Shown in pieces: positions 17,320-25,976 of a stretch of DNA of 64,000 bases. A program made the position numbers and the translations under genes. The notes under the pieces were generated by a model, which was not told the DNA's origin, made no database searches, and saw only the letters and a program-made list of their open reading frames with translations. Source of the DNA: Curtobacterium sp. MCSS17_015 (lineage in GTDB: Bacteria > Actinomycetota > Actinomycetes > Actinomycetales > Microbacteriaceae); assembly GCF_003234265.2 (NCBI RefSeq), contig NZ_CP126256.1, positions 3,254,983-3,318,982 on the forward strand, written 5' to 3'. The stretch's first letter is position 1. Each line of letters starts with the position of its first letter.

Positions 17320-19257
17320 ATGCAACGACGCGTGGGAATGCGATTCGCCGCGATGTCCATCGCCGCCGGGACCGCCCTCGGAGGTGCGCTCGTCGTCGCG
17401 AGCCCCGCCGCGGCAGCACCCGGGGACGCCGCAGCCGTCGGGATCAGTGCCGACGTCGCAGTACCGGATCTCGCGGGGATCGTCGGGCTCACCGCCGACG
17501 CGTCCGCCGGTGCCGTCTCGGTCGCCGGCACCGGTACCGACGAGTTCGACGGCGACGCCGCAGCGCTCGTCACGGCAGCGGTCGCCGACATCGGCGCGGG
17601 GGTCGTCACGACCTCGGCCAGCAGCGACGCCACACGCTCCACGGCGGCCGCGGAGATCGCCGGCGCCTCGATCGAGCTGTTCGGACTCGACGTCCTGACC
17701 GCCGACGCCGCGACGGCCACCGCCACCTGCCCGGTCGGCGGTACCCCGACGAGCGACGCGCTCCTCACCGGCCTGACCGTGTTCGGCCAGGGGGTCACCC
17801 TCGACGTCGACACCCCGACCTTCTCGAACGCGACGGCGCTGACGGGCGCCCTCGCCGGTGTCACCCTGACGGTCGACCTCGCCCGCACGACGACCACGAC
17901 CGGCACGACCGCCACCGCCACCGCGGTCGTCGCCACCGTCACCCTCGACGGCACGGCCGCCGGCGTCACCCTCACCGACGACGCCGTCGCCACGGTCGTC
18001 CTCGCGCAGGCGAACTGCGAGACCCCGACCGCTGCGGCCGCGCCCGTCACGGTCGCCGACATCACCCCCGGCACCGGCCCCACCACCGGCGGCCAGACCG
18101 TCACGATCACGGGCTCCGGCTTCGGCGACGACACGACGGTCACGTTCGCCGGCGTCCCCGCCACCGACGTCACCGTCGCGGCCGACGGCGCCTCCCTGAC
18201 CGCGGTGACGCCCGCCGGACCCGCCGGCACGACGACCGCGGTCGTCACGAGCGGCGGCACCTCGGACAGCCTCCCCTACGTCTACGTCGCCCCGACGGTC
18301 ACCGCGCTCGCGCCGGCCGAGGGTCCGGCTGCGGGCGGGACGACGGTGACGATCACCGGCACCGGCCTCCAGGCAGCTGACGAGGTCCGCTTCGGCGACA
18401 CCCTCGCCGACGTGCAGTCCGTGTCCGACGACGGCACCACCATCGTCGTCACGGCACCGGCCGGCACGGGTCTGGTCGACGTCACCGTCGGCTTCCCCGG
18501 TGACACCCTGCTCACCGCTCCGGTGCAGTTCCGGTACGCGGCAGCCGCCGCCACACCGACCGTGACCGGCATCAGCCCCGCCGCCGGCCCGACCGCCGGT
18601 GGCCAGACCGTCGTCGTCTCGGGCACCGGCCTCGCCGGCACCACCGAGGTCACGTTCGACGGCGTCCCCGCCACGATCGTCGGCACGCCGACCGACACGA
18701 GCGTCACCGTCACGACGCCGGCCGGCACGACCGGCACCGCCGACGTGGCCGTCACCGGACCGGACGGCACCGCCGTCGCCGCTGACGCCTACGCCTACCT
18801 GCCCGTCCCCGCCGTCACCGGTGCCACCCCCGGCTCCGGACCGACCACGGGCGGCACGACCGTCACCCTGACAGGTGACGGCTTCGTCCCCGGCGCCACG
18901 ACCGTGACGATCTGCGGGGTCACCATCGACCCGGCCGACGTCACCGTCTCGGAGGACGGCACCGAGCTGACCTTCACCACCCCGGCCTGTGCCGCGGGCA
19001 GAGCGGCCATCACCGTCAGCACCGCGGGCGGTACGAGCGACGACGGGACGGCGTTCGCCTACCTCGCGGCCGGTGGCGCCACCGGAGGCACGGCTGGTGA
19101 CGGCACCACGGGCACCGTCGGCGACGGCAGCGGCACGACCGGCAGCCTCGCGTTCACCGGGTCGGACCCGCGTGCGGGCATCGCGGCGGCGCTCACGCTG
19201 CTCCTGCTGGGCGCGGCGACGGCGGTGTTCGGGTCCCGCCGACGCCGGTCGGTCTGA
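17320..19257 (+). CDS. Secreted IPT/TIG-repeat surface protein with LAFTG anchor
   Basis: This 645-residue protein starts at ATG 17320 after GGAAGGA. The signal peptide ends near AAAAPGD. A Thr/Ala/Val-rich domain (~35-245) has two cysteines and no family I recognise. Four IPT/TIG domains follow, each opening with ITPGTGPTTGGQTVTITGSGF-like strands (from about 250, 335, 420 and 505). A Gly/Thr linker leads to the sorting signal LAFTG (~610), a hydrophobic stretch and an Arg-rich tail. LAxTG is the class E sortase motif, so it is predicted to be linked to peptidoglycan. Likely an adhesin or structural surface protein. Monocistronic, with a strong terminator. Confidence 0.85.
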   Translation: MQRRVGMRFAAMSIAAGTALGGALVVASPAAAAPGDAAAVGISADVAVPDLAGIVGLTADASAGAVSVAGTGTDEFDGDAAALVTAAVADIGAGVVTTSASSDATRSTAAAEIAGASIELFGLDVLTADAATATATCPVGGTPTSDALLTGLTVFGQGVTLDVDTPTFSNATALTGALAGVTLTVDLARTTTTTGTTATATAVVATVTLDGTAAGVTLTDDAVATVVLAQANCETPTAAAAPVTVADITPGTGPTTGGQTVTITGSGFGDDTTVTFAGVPATDVTVAADGASLTAVTPAGPAGTTTAVVTSGGTSDSLPYVYVAPTVTALAPAEGPAAGGTTVTITGTGLQAADEVRFGDTLADVQSVSDDGTTIVVTAPAGTGLVDVTVGFPGDTLLTAPVQFRYAAAAATPTVTGISPAAGPTAGGQTVVVSGTGLAGTTEVTFDGVPATIVGTPTDTSVTVTTPAGTTGTADVAVTGPDGTAVAADAYAYLPVPAVTGATPGSGPTTGGTTVTLTGDGFVPGATTVTICGVTIDPADVTVSEDGTELTFTTPACAAGRAAITVSTAGGTSDDGTAFAYLAAGGATGGTAGDGTTGTVGDGSGTTGSLAFTGSDPRAGIAAALTLLLLGAATAVFGSRRRRSV

Positions 19258-19280
19258 CCGGGCGCACCCGGCCGACCGAC

Positions 19281-19323
19281 ACGAGGGCCGGCTCGCATCC
19301 CAGCGGATGCGGGTCGGCCCTCG
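19281..19323 (+). terminator. Strong hairpin terminator after the IPT/TIG gene
   Basis: ACGAGGGCCG...GCATCC pairs with GGATGC...CGGCCCTCGT around a CAGC loop (19281-19323), with nearly 20 bp of stem. It lies 24 bp after the stop codon at 19257. The remaining DNA to 19503 shows no gene. Confidence 0.75.
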
Positions 19324-19503
19324 TGGCGTGCGTGCGGTCGGTCCTGCTCCCGGGACCCGGAGGGTCGGGGACGCGCTGGTCCCCACGGTCCTCGGTCGGA
19401 CGTGCGCATGGCCACAGGCGCAGTGGACGCACGGGCCGGGCACTCCCGCCGCGGAGCGCTGCCGTGGACGGCGTGCTCGACATCTGCGCCGGAAGCGCCC
19501 TGG

Positions 19504-19905
19504 CTACTCGGTCGTGACGTCGACCTCCTCGTGGCCGAGCGTCTCCGTCACCACGTGGTCGTCGGTGACCCGGTGCGTGCTGAGGGTGACGCGCTCCACC
19601 GGGACGACGGTCTTCGTCACGGTGACCTGTTCCTCGTGCAGGACCACCACGATCGGCTCGCGGACGGGGACCTCGGCGCCGGGCAGGCGGGTCCCTCCGG
19701 TGATCGGCTCGCGTGTGAGCCGGACCTCCTCGTGACTGACGTCGACGCTGATGGTCCGCTGCTCGCTCACGACGACCCGCTCGAGCCGGACCCGCTCCGT
19801 CGCATGGAGCTCGGTCCTGACGGCGAGGCGCTCCTCGTGCCGGACCACCTCGATGTCGTCGTCGTCGGCGGCGGACGGGCGTCGCGGGGTGTGGGGCGAG
19901 GTCAT
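19504..19905 (-). CDS. DUF2382 (YsnF/AvaK-like) stress protein
   Basis: A 133-residue protein made of alternating E/V-rich strands typical of DUF2382: IEVVRHEERLAVRTE, VVVSEQRTISVDVSHEEVRLTREPI, PIVVVLHEEQVTVTKTVVPVERV. The ATG at 19905 is chosen because GGAGGAG lies just upstream. It probably arose by duplication of the DUF2382 part of the next gene, 90 bp upstream, and is likely cotranscribed with it. Stress-associated by family; mechanism unknown. Confidence 0.8.
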   Translation of the reverse strand: MTSPHTPRRPSAADDDDIEVVRHEERLAVRTELHATERVRLERVVVSEQRTISVDVSHEEVRLTREPITGGTRLPGAEVPVREPIVVVLHEEQVTVTKTVVPVERVTLSTHRVTDDHVVTETLGHEEVDVTTE

Positions 19906-19995
19906 GGTCTCCTCCGATGTGGACACGGGTTCGCAGGGTCAGCCGGACGCGGCGGCGGCCACCCGACGTGGGCCGGGGGCCGCCGCGGGCGGTGC

Positions 19996-20817
19996 CTAGG
20001 AGCGGGAGTCGCGGTCGGCGACGGTGCCGTCGGTCGTGGTGGTGCGGACTTCGGTGTCGTCGAGCTCGATCTCCTCGTGGGAGACGTCCTCGTTGACGGT
20101 CTGCTGCTCGGTGACGGTCTCGGTGCCCAGACGGACACGCTCGACGGGGACGGTCTCCTTCGAGGTGACGATGCGCTCCTCGGTGAGGACGACCTCGTGC
20201 TCCTCCTCACTGAGGTCCGGACCGGCGAGGGCGTCGGCGGCGTTCGCGTCGGTGATCGGCTCACGGCTGAGGGTGACCTCCTCGTGGCTGACCGGGACGG
20301 TCTTCGTGACCTGCTCGGTGACGACGTGCTTGCGCAGACGGGCACGGCCGGCTCCGACCCGCTCGGTGCCCACGTGCAGGCGCTCCTCGGAGCGGGTCAT
20401 CGCGTCGTCGGTCGTCGGGCCGGACGTGTCGTGGCCCTCGGTGCCGTGGGTGTTCACGCCGCGGTCGGCGTCCTGGTCGTACAGCGGTGACTCGTCCACG
20501 GAGGCGTCGGTCATGCCGTAGTAGGAGTAGAGCGCCTGCTCCTCTTCGTCGCTGAGGGCGCCGTCGGCCTCGACCCGCGGTGCGTCCTTGACGAAGGCCT
20601 TGTCGTAGGCGATGCGGACGATGCCGGCGTCGAAGTTCGCCTCGGTCAACGGCGCGAAGGTCTCCGAGGTCCCGAACAGACCGGTCCGGATGGTCACCCA
20701 CGTCGGGGCCTGCGTGTCGTTGTCGACGTAGACCTGGCCGACGGTGCCGATCTTGGCTTCGCCGCTGCCGTAGACGTCGGCGCCGATGAGGTCGTTGACG
20801 CTGCTGCTGTCGATCAT
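19996..20817 (-). CDS. PRC-barrel + DUF2382 domain protein
   Basis: A 273-residue protein. Residues ~1-110 form a PRC-barrel (DLIGADVYGSGEAKIGTVGQVYVDND; PTWVTIRTGLFGTSETFAPL), then an acidic linker with DDAMTRSEERL, then a DUF2382 domain (~150-260: LRKHVVTEQVTKTVPVSHEEVTLSREPI; SEEEHEVVLTEERIVTSKETVPVERV). This architecture is common in actinobacterial general-stress loci. It is divergent from the TetR at 21056 across a promoter region with two palindromic operators, and it leads the short operon with the 133-residue DUF2382 protein. Confidence 0.88.
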   Translation of the reverse strand: MIDSSSVNDLIGADVYGSGEAKIGTVGQVYVDNDTQAPTWVTIRTGLFGTSETFAPLTEANFDAGIVRIAYDKAFVKDAPRVEADGALSDEEEQALYSYYGMTDASVDESPLYDQDADRGVNTHGTEGHDTSGPTTDDAMTRSEERLHVGTERVGAGRARLRKHVVTEQVTKTVPVSHEEVTLSREPITDANAADALAGPDLSEEEHEVVLTEERIVTSKETVPVERVRLGTETVTEQQTVNEDVSHEEIELDDTEVRTTTTDGTVADRDSRS

Positions 20818-20920
20818 GTCGTGCTCCTTTTCCCCGGGGTACCCGAGGGTCGATGAACAGTGGGTCCTCGATGGCCGGGGAGCCGGACACGAGCGTCCGC
20901 TCGGCCCTGCCTCGAGGAGG

Positions 20921-20956
20921 CTTACACCGTAAGCGAGTCCGAACTTACGACGTAAG
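20921..20956. promoter_or_regulatory. Two palindromic TetR operators
   Basis: CTTACACCGTAAG (20921-20933) and CTTACGACGTAAG (20944-20956) share arms CTTAC/GTAAG with centres 23 bp apart, about two helical turns. They lie between the divergent PRC/DUF2382 operon and the TetR gene, so the TetR probably regulates itself and the stress genes. TAGACT (20963-20968) may be the -10 of the TetR gene. Confidence 0.7.
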
Positions 20957-21055
20957 CCCCGGTAGACTCACAGGTTCGGTGACGCCGTACTTCCGGGCGC
21001 CGACCCACGACCGGGAACCGTCCCGGCGACGACCCCGGCGGACCTGGAGGCAGTC

Positions 21056-21766
21056 GTGACCGCGAACCGACCGAGCACGACCGGACCCAGACTCAGTCGC
21101 GAGTTGATCGTGGACACCGCGCTCGCCCAGATCGACCGCTCCGGCCCACAGGGGTTGTCCATGCGGTCCCTCGCACAGGACCTCGGCGTGGAGGCGATGT
21201 CCCTCTACCGGTACGTGCACGGGAAGGAAGACCTGCTCGAAGGCGTCGTCGCGTCGCTGATGAGTGACCTCACCGCACGCCTCGACGACGCGCAGCCCGA
21301 GGCCGAGCACTGGCAGGGGTTCCTGCAGACCGTCGCCCACGAGGTCCGCCGGATCGCGACGGACCACCCGAAGGCGTTCCCCCTCGTCGCGACCCGCCAT
21401 CCTGCCGCGCCCTGGCTCCGTCCGCCCCTCCGCAGCATCGAGGTCGTCGACACGTTCCTCCACGCGCTGACCGAGCACGGGTTCAGCGACGCACAGGCGG
21501 TCAACGCCTACCGGGCCTTCAGCAGCTTCCTGCTCGGGCAGCTCCTGTTGCAGTCCGTCGTGGCGGGAGCCGAGGCGGGGCCCGCGGAGGAACCCCTGGA
21601 CGAAGGCGACGCCGACATCCCGGAGGGCGACGGGAACCTGTCCCTCGACGTCGCTCCGGAGGTCCGACGCCTCCGCCCCCTGCTCAGCGAGGACCGCAGC
21701 GACGAGGAGTTCGAGGTCTCGCTCGAGGCGCTCCTCGACCGGTTGGACCGCGAACTGTCGCAGTGA
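21056..21766 (+). CDS. TetR-family regulator (TetR_C-type)
   Basis: A 236-residue regulator starting at GTG 21056 behind GGAGG. HTH: RELIVDTALAQIDRSGPQGLSMRSLAQDLGVEAMSLYRYVHGKEDLLEGV, the variant shared with true TetR and Streptomyces relatives. The C-terminal domain ends with an acidic stretch (EEPLDEGDADIPEGDG) before a final helix. Twin palindromes upstream and the divergent PRC/DUF2382 operon identify likely targets. Confidence 0.88.
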   Translation: MTANRPSTTGPRLSRELIVDTALAQIDRSGPQGLSMRSLAQDLGVEAMSLYRYVHGKEDLLEGVVASLMSDLTARLDDAQPEAEHWQGFLQTVAHEVRRIATDHPKAFPLVATRHPAAPWLRPPLRSIEVVDTFLHALTEHGFSDAQAVNAYRAFSSFLLGQLLLQSVVAGAEAGPAEEPLDEGDADIPEGDGNLSLDVAPEVRRLRPLLSEDRSDEEFEVSLEALLDRLDRELSQ

Positions 21767-21778
21767 CGCGCGCGACCG

Positions 21779-22966
21779 TCAGCGACCGCCCTTGCCGAGC
21801 AGCGCGACGAGCGCCGTCGCCAGCCAGTGGTCGACGTCGGCAGGGACCGGCCCTGCCCCGGTCCACGGCACGTCGCCGCGCGCGATCGCCGCGAGACTCC
21901 GGGCCTGCAGCGACAGCCCGAGGTCCATCGCCTGGATCGGGTTGCCGCCCGCGGCCGTGAGGTTGATCATCCGCGTCCCGTGCAGTGTCACGACCTCGCG
22001 CCCGTCGACCAGACGGTGCAGGACCCGCGCGTCCGGGTCGGAACCCGGCCCCGACAGGGAGGTGGTCTCCGCGGTCACCGCGGTCAGGGCCTCCAGGTCG
22101 AGCTCGAGCCCTTCATGACCGACGCCCGCGATGACGACGCCGTCGCGGAGCATCGCGATCTCGGCGGAGCCGACGACGCCCCGTGCGCCCGTCGCCAGGA
22201 AGAGCAGCTCGGTGTCGGGCAGGACCGCAGCCATCGGCCCGACGCGGTGGCCGCGCATGATCGCCTCGAGCGCGCGGAACGGGTCCGTGTCGACGACGCT
22301 CACGACGGCGCCGAGGCTCCGGAGCGTGTCCGCGACGCCCTTGCCACACGGGCCGTACCCGACAACGGTGGCGCGGGCGCCGGGCACCATCGCGTTCGTT
22401 GCGTTCATGAACCCCTGCACGATGCTCTGCCCGACGCCGTGCTCGTTCTCGACGATGAGCTTCAGTCGGCTGTCGTTGATGACCACGACCGGGAAGTCCG
22501 GCGCCTGCGGCAGGGCGCGGATGGCGATGCCGCCGGTGGTCGTCTCCTCCGTCGCGCCGAGGAACGTGCTCGACCGTGGTGCTCCCCTGCTCAGCTTCGC
22601 GATGAGCTCACCGCCGTTGTCCATCACCAGGTCCGGGAGGGCGGCGAGCAGTTCGTCGAGGTTCCGGTCGTGCTGCTCGGCGTCGTCACTGCGGCCACCG
22701 ATCACCGTGATGCCGAGGGTCCGGAGCGCCTCCGCCGTCTCGGGCACGGTCGTGCCGACGTTGCCGGTGATCGTCACGCGGGCGCCCTGATCGAGCAGCC
22801 ATCGGCACAGGACGGCGGTCTTCGGCTCGATGTGGATGCAGATGCCGAGGTGCAGGCCGGCGAACACCGGAGCGTCCTGCTCGATGCTGGCCGCGAGGAG
22901 CGGCATGGAGCGGGTCGCCCAGTCGATCGCCGGGGAGCCGGAGGGGGTGAGGGTGCGTGCGGGCAT
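21779..22966 (-). CDS. Divergent S-adenosylhomocysteine-hydrolase-like protein
   Basis: A 395-residue protein of the SAH hydrolase fold, shorter than the usual 430-490. Matches: HLGICIHIEPKTAVLCRWL (compare LHMTIQTAVLIETL), MDNGGELIAKL, the TEETTTGG motif, INDSRLKLIVEN (active-site Lys kept, the following Asp replaced by Glu), NEHGVGQS, the NAD loop VVGYGPCGKGVADTL, and GHEGLELDL. The canonical FDNLYGTG block is altered. It may hydrolyse SAH or a related nucleoside thioether, or have changed specificity. It starts at ATG 22966 and converges with the TetR, with 12 bp between stops. Confidence 0.78.
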   Translation of the reverse strand: MPARTLTPSGSPAIDWATRSMPLLAASIEQDAPVFAGLHLGICIHIEPKTAVLCRWLLDQGARVTITGNVGTTVPETAEALRTLGITVIGGRSDDAEQHDRNLDELLAALPDLVMDNGGELIAKLSRGAPRSSTFLGATEETTTGGIAIRALPQAPDFPVVVINDSRLKLIVENEHGVGQSIVQGFMNATNAMVPGARATVVGYGPCGKGVADTLRSLGAVVSVVDTDPFRALEAIMRGHRVGPMAAVLPDTELLFLATGARGVVGSAEIAMLRDGVVIAGVGHEGLELDLEALTAVTAETTSLSGPGSDPDARVLHRLVDGREVVTLHGTRMINLTAAGGNPIQAMDLGLSLQARSLAAIARGDVPWTGAGPVPADVDHWLATALVALLGKGGR

Positions 22967-23083
22967 GACGGTGCTTCCTGTTTCCGAGCGGTGGGTTGTG
23001 CGGGTCGAGCCGGCTGCTCCCCCGCCTGCTGCGCAGGAATCGGAGCCGCCGGCCTGGAGGCGCGGGGCGCGCCCGTCACGCAT

Positions 23084-23224
23084 CTACGGATGGAGCTCGC
23101 GGCGGCTGTCGTCGCTGCCGTACAGGTCGGCCTTCTCGGCGGAGACGATCGGCGTCCAGCCCGGGCCGGAGGCCGTCGCGCGGCACAGCAGCGTCGTGCT
23201 GGTGGTGCGATCGCGCGTGGTCAT
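23084..23224 (-). CDS. Possible 46-residue small protein
   Basis: ATG 23224 opens a 46-residue frame with GGAG 5 nt upstream. It ends 117 bp before the SAH-hydrolase-like start on the same strand. The peptide (middle part CRATASGPGWTPIVSAEKADL) is not low-complexity and does not resemble a shadow frame, but I recognise no family. The rest of the gap 22967-23321 holds a GGCCTGGAGGCGCGG repeat (23051-23065) and nothing else obvious. Confidence 0.35.
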   Translation of the reverse strand: MTTRDRTTSTTLLCRATASGPGWTPIVSAEKADLYGSDDSRRELHP

Positions 23225-23321
23225 CGGGGCTCCGGAGGCTCGTGGGGACGGGTCGATCCTGTCACGTCCGGTGGGTGGCATGGCCGTCGCTCGCATCTGG
23301 TCGCTCACTAGGGTCACTGCT

Positions 23322-23816
23322 GTGAACGCACCCTCACCGACCGTGGCCGCCTTCTGGGAGGCGCGTCGCCGCGACTCCCCCGATCTGCCCGAGACCGTTC
23401 CCCTCGCATGGGCGTTCGGTGCGACACCGGAACACGCGGACGCCCTGCTCGACCTCGTGCTCGCCGGCGTGAAGGACGGAACAGCATCCTCGCTCTGGGA
23501 CTACGAGGCCACCGGTGAGCCCCTGCCGGAGGTCGGCGAGTACAGCATCATCCTCGACGGCACTGACGAGCCGCGAGCCGTGCTCGTGACGACCGAGGTC
23601 CGGATCGTACCGTTCATCCGGGTCAGCGCCGAGCACGCCCGCGCCGAGGGTGAGGGCGACCGGACCCTGGCCTACTGGCGTGCGGCGCACGAGCGGTACT
23701 GGCGGGAGCACTCGGAGAGCCCGCGGGGGTGGGCGTCTGACATGCCGGTGGTGTGTGAGCGCTTCCGGCTGCTGTGGCCGGATCACGCCGAGGGGCCCAG
23801 CTCGTCAGTGTCCTGA
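23322..23816 (+). CDS. ASCH-domain protein
   Basis: A 164-residue ASCH (PUA-like, RNA/nucleotide-binding) protein. Seen: FWEARRRDSPDLPETVPLAWAFG, the ASCH lysine motif LAGVKDGTASSLWDYEATGEPLPEVGEYSIILDG, a strand VLVTTEVRIVPF, and the C-terminal GEGDRTLAYWRAAHERYW. The length and motif order fit single-domain ASCH proteins, some of which hydrolyse modified nucleosides. GTG start at 23322; an ATG-initiated frame further upstream would run through non-coding DNA. Confidence 0.85.
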   Translation: MNAPSPTVAAFWEARRRDSPDLPETVPLAWAFGATPEHADALLDLVLAGVKDGTASSLWDYEATGEPLPEVGEYSIILDGTDEPRAVLVTTEVRIVPFIRVSAEHARAEGEGDRTLAYWRAAHERYWREHSESPRGWASDMPVVCERFRLLWPDHAEGPSSSVS

Positions 23817-23842
23817 CGGAGCGGACGGCGCATCCAGGACGT

Positions 23843-24727
23843 TCACACGTCCTGGTCGAGCTCCGCCCGCGTGGGCGGGTCCGCCCCTGGTCGCGACACC
23901 GTGACCGCTGCGCACGCCAGTGCGAGTCCCGCGAGTCGCTCGAGCTCGGCGCCGTCCAGGTCCCCGGGCTCCACTCGCCCGGACAGGACGCCGACGAGCA
24001 ACCCCGACATGAACGAGTCGCCGGCCCCGATCGTGTCCACGACCTCGACGGCGGGTGCGGGCGACCTGCGGCGAGCGCTCCGGGACGCGATCGCACACCC
24101 GGAGCCGCCGAGGGTCACCGCGGCGAGCCCCACCCCGGCCGCGAGCAGCCCGTCGAGGACCGCGTCGACGTCACGGTCCGGCCACAGCCACGCGGCGTCC
24201 TCGTCACTGAGCTTGACGACGTCCGCCTCGGCGACGAGCGGCGCCAGCGCCGCCAGGACCGCGTCCCGGTCCGGCGTGATCGTCGGCCGGACGTTCGGGT
24301 CGAGGGAGCAGAGCGTGCCCGAGGGTCGGCCGCGAACCGCGTCGAGGACCGCGCCCGCTCCGGGCCGCAGCACGGCCCCGATCGACCCGACGTGCACGAG
24401 GGGCGTCCCCGCCGGCACGTCGACGGGGTCGAGCCGCCAGTCGAGGTCGAACGCGTAGGACGCGCCGCCGTGCTCCTCGATCGTCGCGACCGCGGTCGAC
24501 GTGCGCCCGATGCGCGTCGCGTCGACCGCCACGCCGCTCGCTGCGACGTGGGCCAGGACCGCGCTGCCACGGTCGTCGTCGCCGAGCGCGCAGACGAGCC
24601 GTGCCGGCGTGCCGAGTCTGGCCAGGCCGACCGCGACGTTCATCGGACTCCCACCGGGCTGCTCGACGCGCCCCGCTGGTCGGTCGACCACGTCGACGAG
24701 GGCCTCACCGATGACGACGGTCTCCAT
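23843..24727 (-). CDS. Fructokinase-like PfkB sugar kinase
   Basis: A 294-residue PfkB kinase of the fructokinase type: METVVIGEALVDVVDRP, GGSPMNVAVGLARLG, FDLDWRLDP, SLDPNVRPTI and the catalytic DTIGAGDSFMSGL. ATG 24727 is used; an in-frame GTG three codons earlier is possible. It is the last gene of the sugar operon (LacI, ABC transporter, GH172), from which it is separated by 122 bp holding a perfect 48-nt palindrome. Likely phosphorylates the monosaccharide, probably fructose, freed by the GH172 enzyme. Confidence 0.87.
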   Translation of the reverse strand: METVVIGEALVDVVDRPAGRVEQPGGSPMNVAVGLARLGTPARLVCALGDDDRGSAVLAHVAASGVAVDATRIGRTSTAVATIEEHGGASYAFDLDWRLDPVDVPAGTPLVHVGSIGAVLRPGAGAVLDAVRGRPSGTLCSLDPNVRPTITPDRDAVLAALAPLVAEADVVKLSDEDAAWLWPDRDVDAVLDGLLAAGVGLAAVTLGGSGCAIASRSARRRSPAPAVEVVDTIGAGDSFMSGLLVGVLSGRVEPGDLDGAELERLAGLALACAAVTVSRPGADPPTRAELDQDV

Positions 24728-24795
24728 GCTGCTCACCTTCCGGCAACGGGTTGAGGATCGGGAGCGACGCGGGTCCTGCGTCCCTACCGCGAGGG

Positions 24796-24843
24796 GACGG
24801 CCTGGAGGCGCGGTGCGGGCCCGCACCGCGCCTCCAGGCCGTC
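24796..24843. repeat. Perfect 48-nt palindrome between GH172 and kinase genes
   Basis: GACGGCCTGGAGGCGCGGTG followed by CGGG at 24796-24819 is exactly mirrored by CCCG...CCTCCAGGCCGTC at 24820-24843, a 24-bp stem with no required loop. It contains the GGCCTGGAGGCGCGG repeat seen elsewhere in the window. It may attenuate transcription into the kinase gene or be a mobile palindromic repeat. Confidence 0.8.
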
Positions 24844-24849
24844 AGGCGG

Positions 24850-25947
24850 TCACCTCGGGACGCGTGCCGCCGCCGGGGGCAGCGTCGGGAACGGCGCGTG
24901 CGGTCCCGTCTGGTACCAGTAGGCGACCGTGCTGATGTCGTCGGCCCGCTCGAACAGCCCGTGGTCCCAGGTGCCGATCTGCTGCACGGTGACGCGCAGG
25001 TCCTCCTCGAACCAGATCGGGTCCGGCAGGTGCCAGCGGTACAGGGCGTGCATCGGCGCGACCGCGTGGATGAACTCGGACGCCCCGGTGGTGTCACGAC
25101 TGCTGCAGAACGGGTAGCCGAAGTACGGCGCACTGAAGGTGAGCGGCACGGGCTCGGGGTCGGCACGGAGCTCGTCCTGGAACGCCCACGCTCCGCCGGC
25201 GTAGTCCTCGAGTCCGGTGCTGCAGAGCGACGGGAGCTCGTCGTCGCCGTCCACGAAGAACTTGACCTCGCCCTCACCCCACCAGAAGCGGCTCAGCGAG
25301 GCGAGGGCGACGTAGGTGCCGACGTACCGCCCGCGGCCGCGCACCCCGTCGAGGATGACGTGGTCCTCGCCGAGCGCGGTCGTGCCGTTCGACCGCCGCC
25401 ACTGCGCGTGGAAGTACGGGGTGTCGGCGGCGATGTCGTCACCGGTGGTCAGGTCGACCTGGAAGAAGACGTGCTCCAGGTCGGCACCGTGCTCGCTCGT
25501 GATGGCGATGCGAGCGTGCTTCCGGAACGGCATCGGGAAGTAGCTGTTCATGCCGGCGGTCGGGGCGACGGTGATCGGTTCCGACGTGACGAGCGCGCGG
25601 GTGGCGAAGCCGTTGCAGAAGAAGTCGCCGAGCGGGACCTCGACCGAGGGTTCGTCCTCGTCGTCCCACCAGGCGCGCAGGACCAGGTCGCGGAGGACGA
25701 ACGGTCCGGCCTCGGTCTTGTCGGTCACGGTGATCCAGATGTGCCGGATCACCCCGGGCCCGTCGATGTCGACCAGGTCCACCGTCCCACCGGCGGGCAG
25801 TGCGGCCCAGGCGCTCCCCTTGCGGCCCGGACCGAGGTTCGACGAGGCCGAGGCGGCGATCCCGAACGCCCCGGTGGGGTTCTCGGCGTTGATCGATCGG
25901 GACCGCACGCCGGCGGGCGGCGCGAGTTCGGACAGGGTGGGGAGCAT
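24850..25947 (-). CDS. DUF2961 / GH172-family glycoside hydrolase
   Basis: A 365-residue DUF2961 protein. This family is now GH172, whose characterised members act on alpha-D-fructofuranosides (difructose dianhydride I) or D-arabinofuranosides. Seen: DGPGVIRHIWITV, PLGDFFCNGFA, NSYFPMPFRKHARI, the acidic motif WWGEGEVKFFVDGD (Glu 225/227) and STGLEDYAGGAW (Glu 247), PYFGYPF and MHALYRWHLPDPIWF. No signal peptide, so it works in the cytoplasm on an imported oligosaccharide. ATG 25947 follows GGAGG. It is in an operon with a LacI regulator, an ABC importer and a fructokinase-like enzyme, which favours a fructofuranoside substrate. Confidence 0.88.
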   Translation of the reverse strand: MLPTLSELAPPAGVRSRSINAENPTGAFGIAASASSNLGPGRKGSAWAALPAGGTVDLVDIDGPGVIRHIWITVTDKTEAGPFVLRDLVLRAWWDDEDEPSVEVPLGDFFCNGFATRALVTSEPITVAPTAGMNSYFPMPFRKHARIAITSEHGADLEHVFFQVDLTTGDDIAADTPYFHAQWRRSNGTTALGEDHVILDGVRGRGRYVGTYVALASLSRFWWGEGEVKFFVDGDDELPSLCSTGLEDYAGGAWAFQDELRADPEPVPLTFSAPYFGYPFCSSRDTTGASEFIHAVAPMHALYRWHLPDPIWFEEDLRVTVQQIGTWDHGLFERADDISTVAYWYQTGPHAPFPTLPPAAARVPR

Positions 25948-25976
25948 GGATCCTCCGGGGGTCGGTCGGGTGGTGG

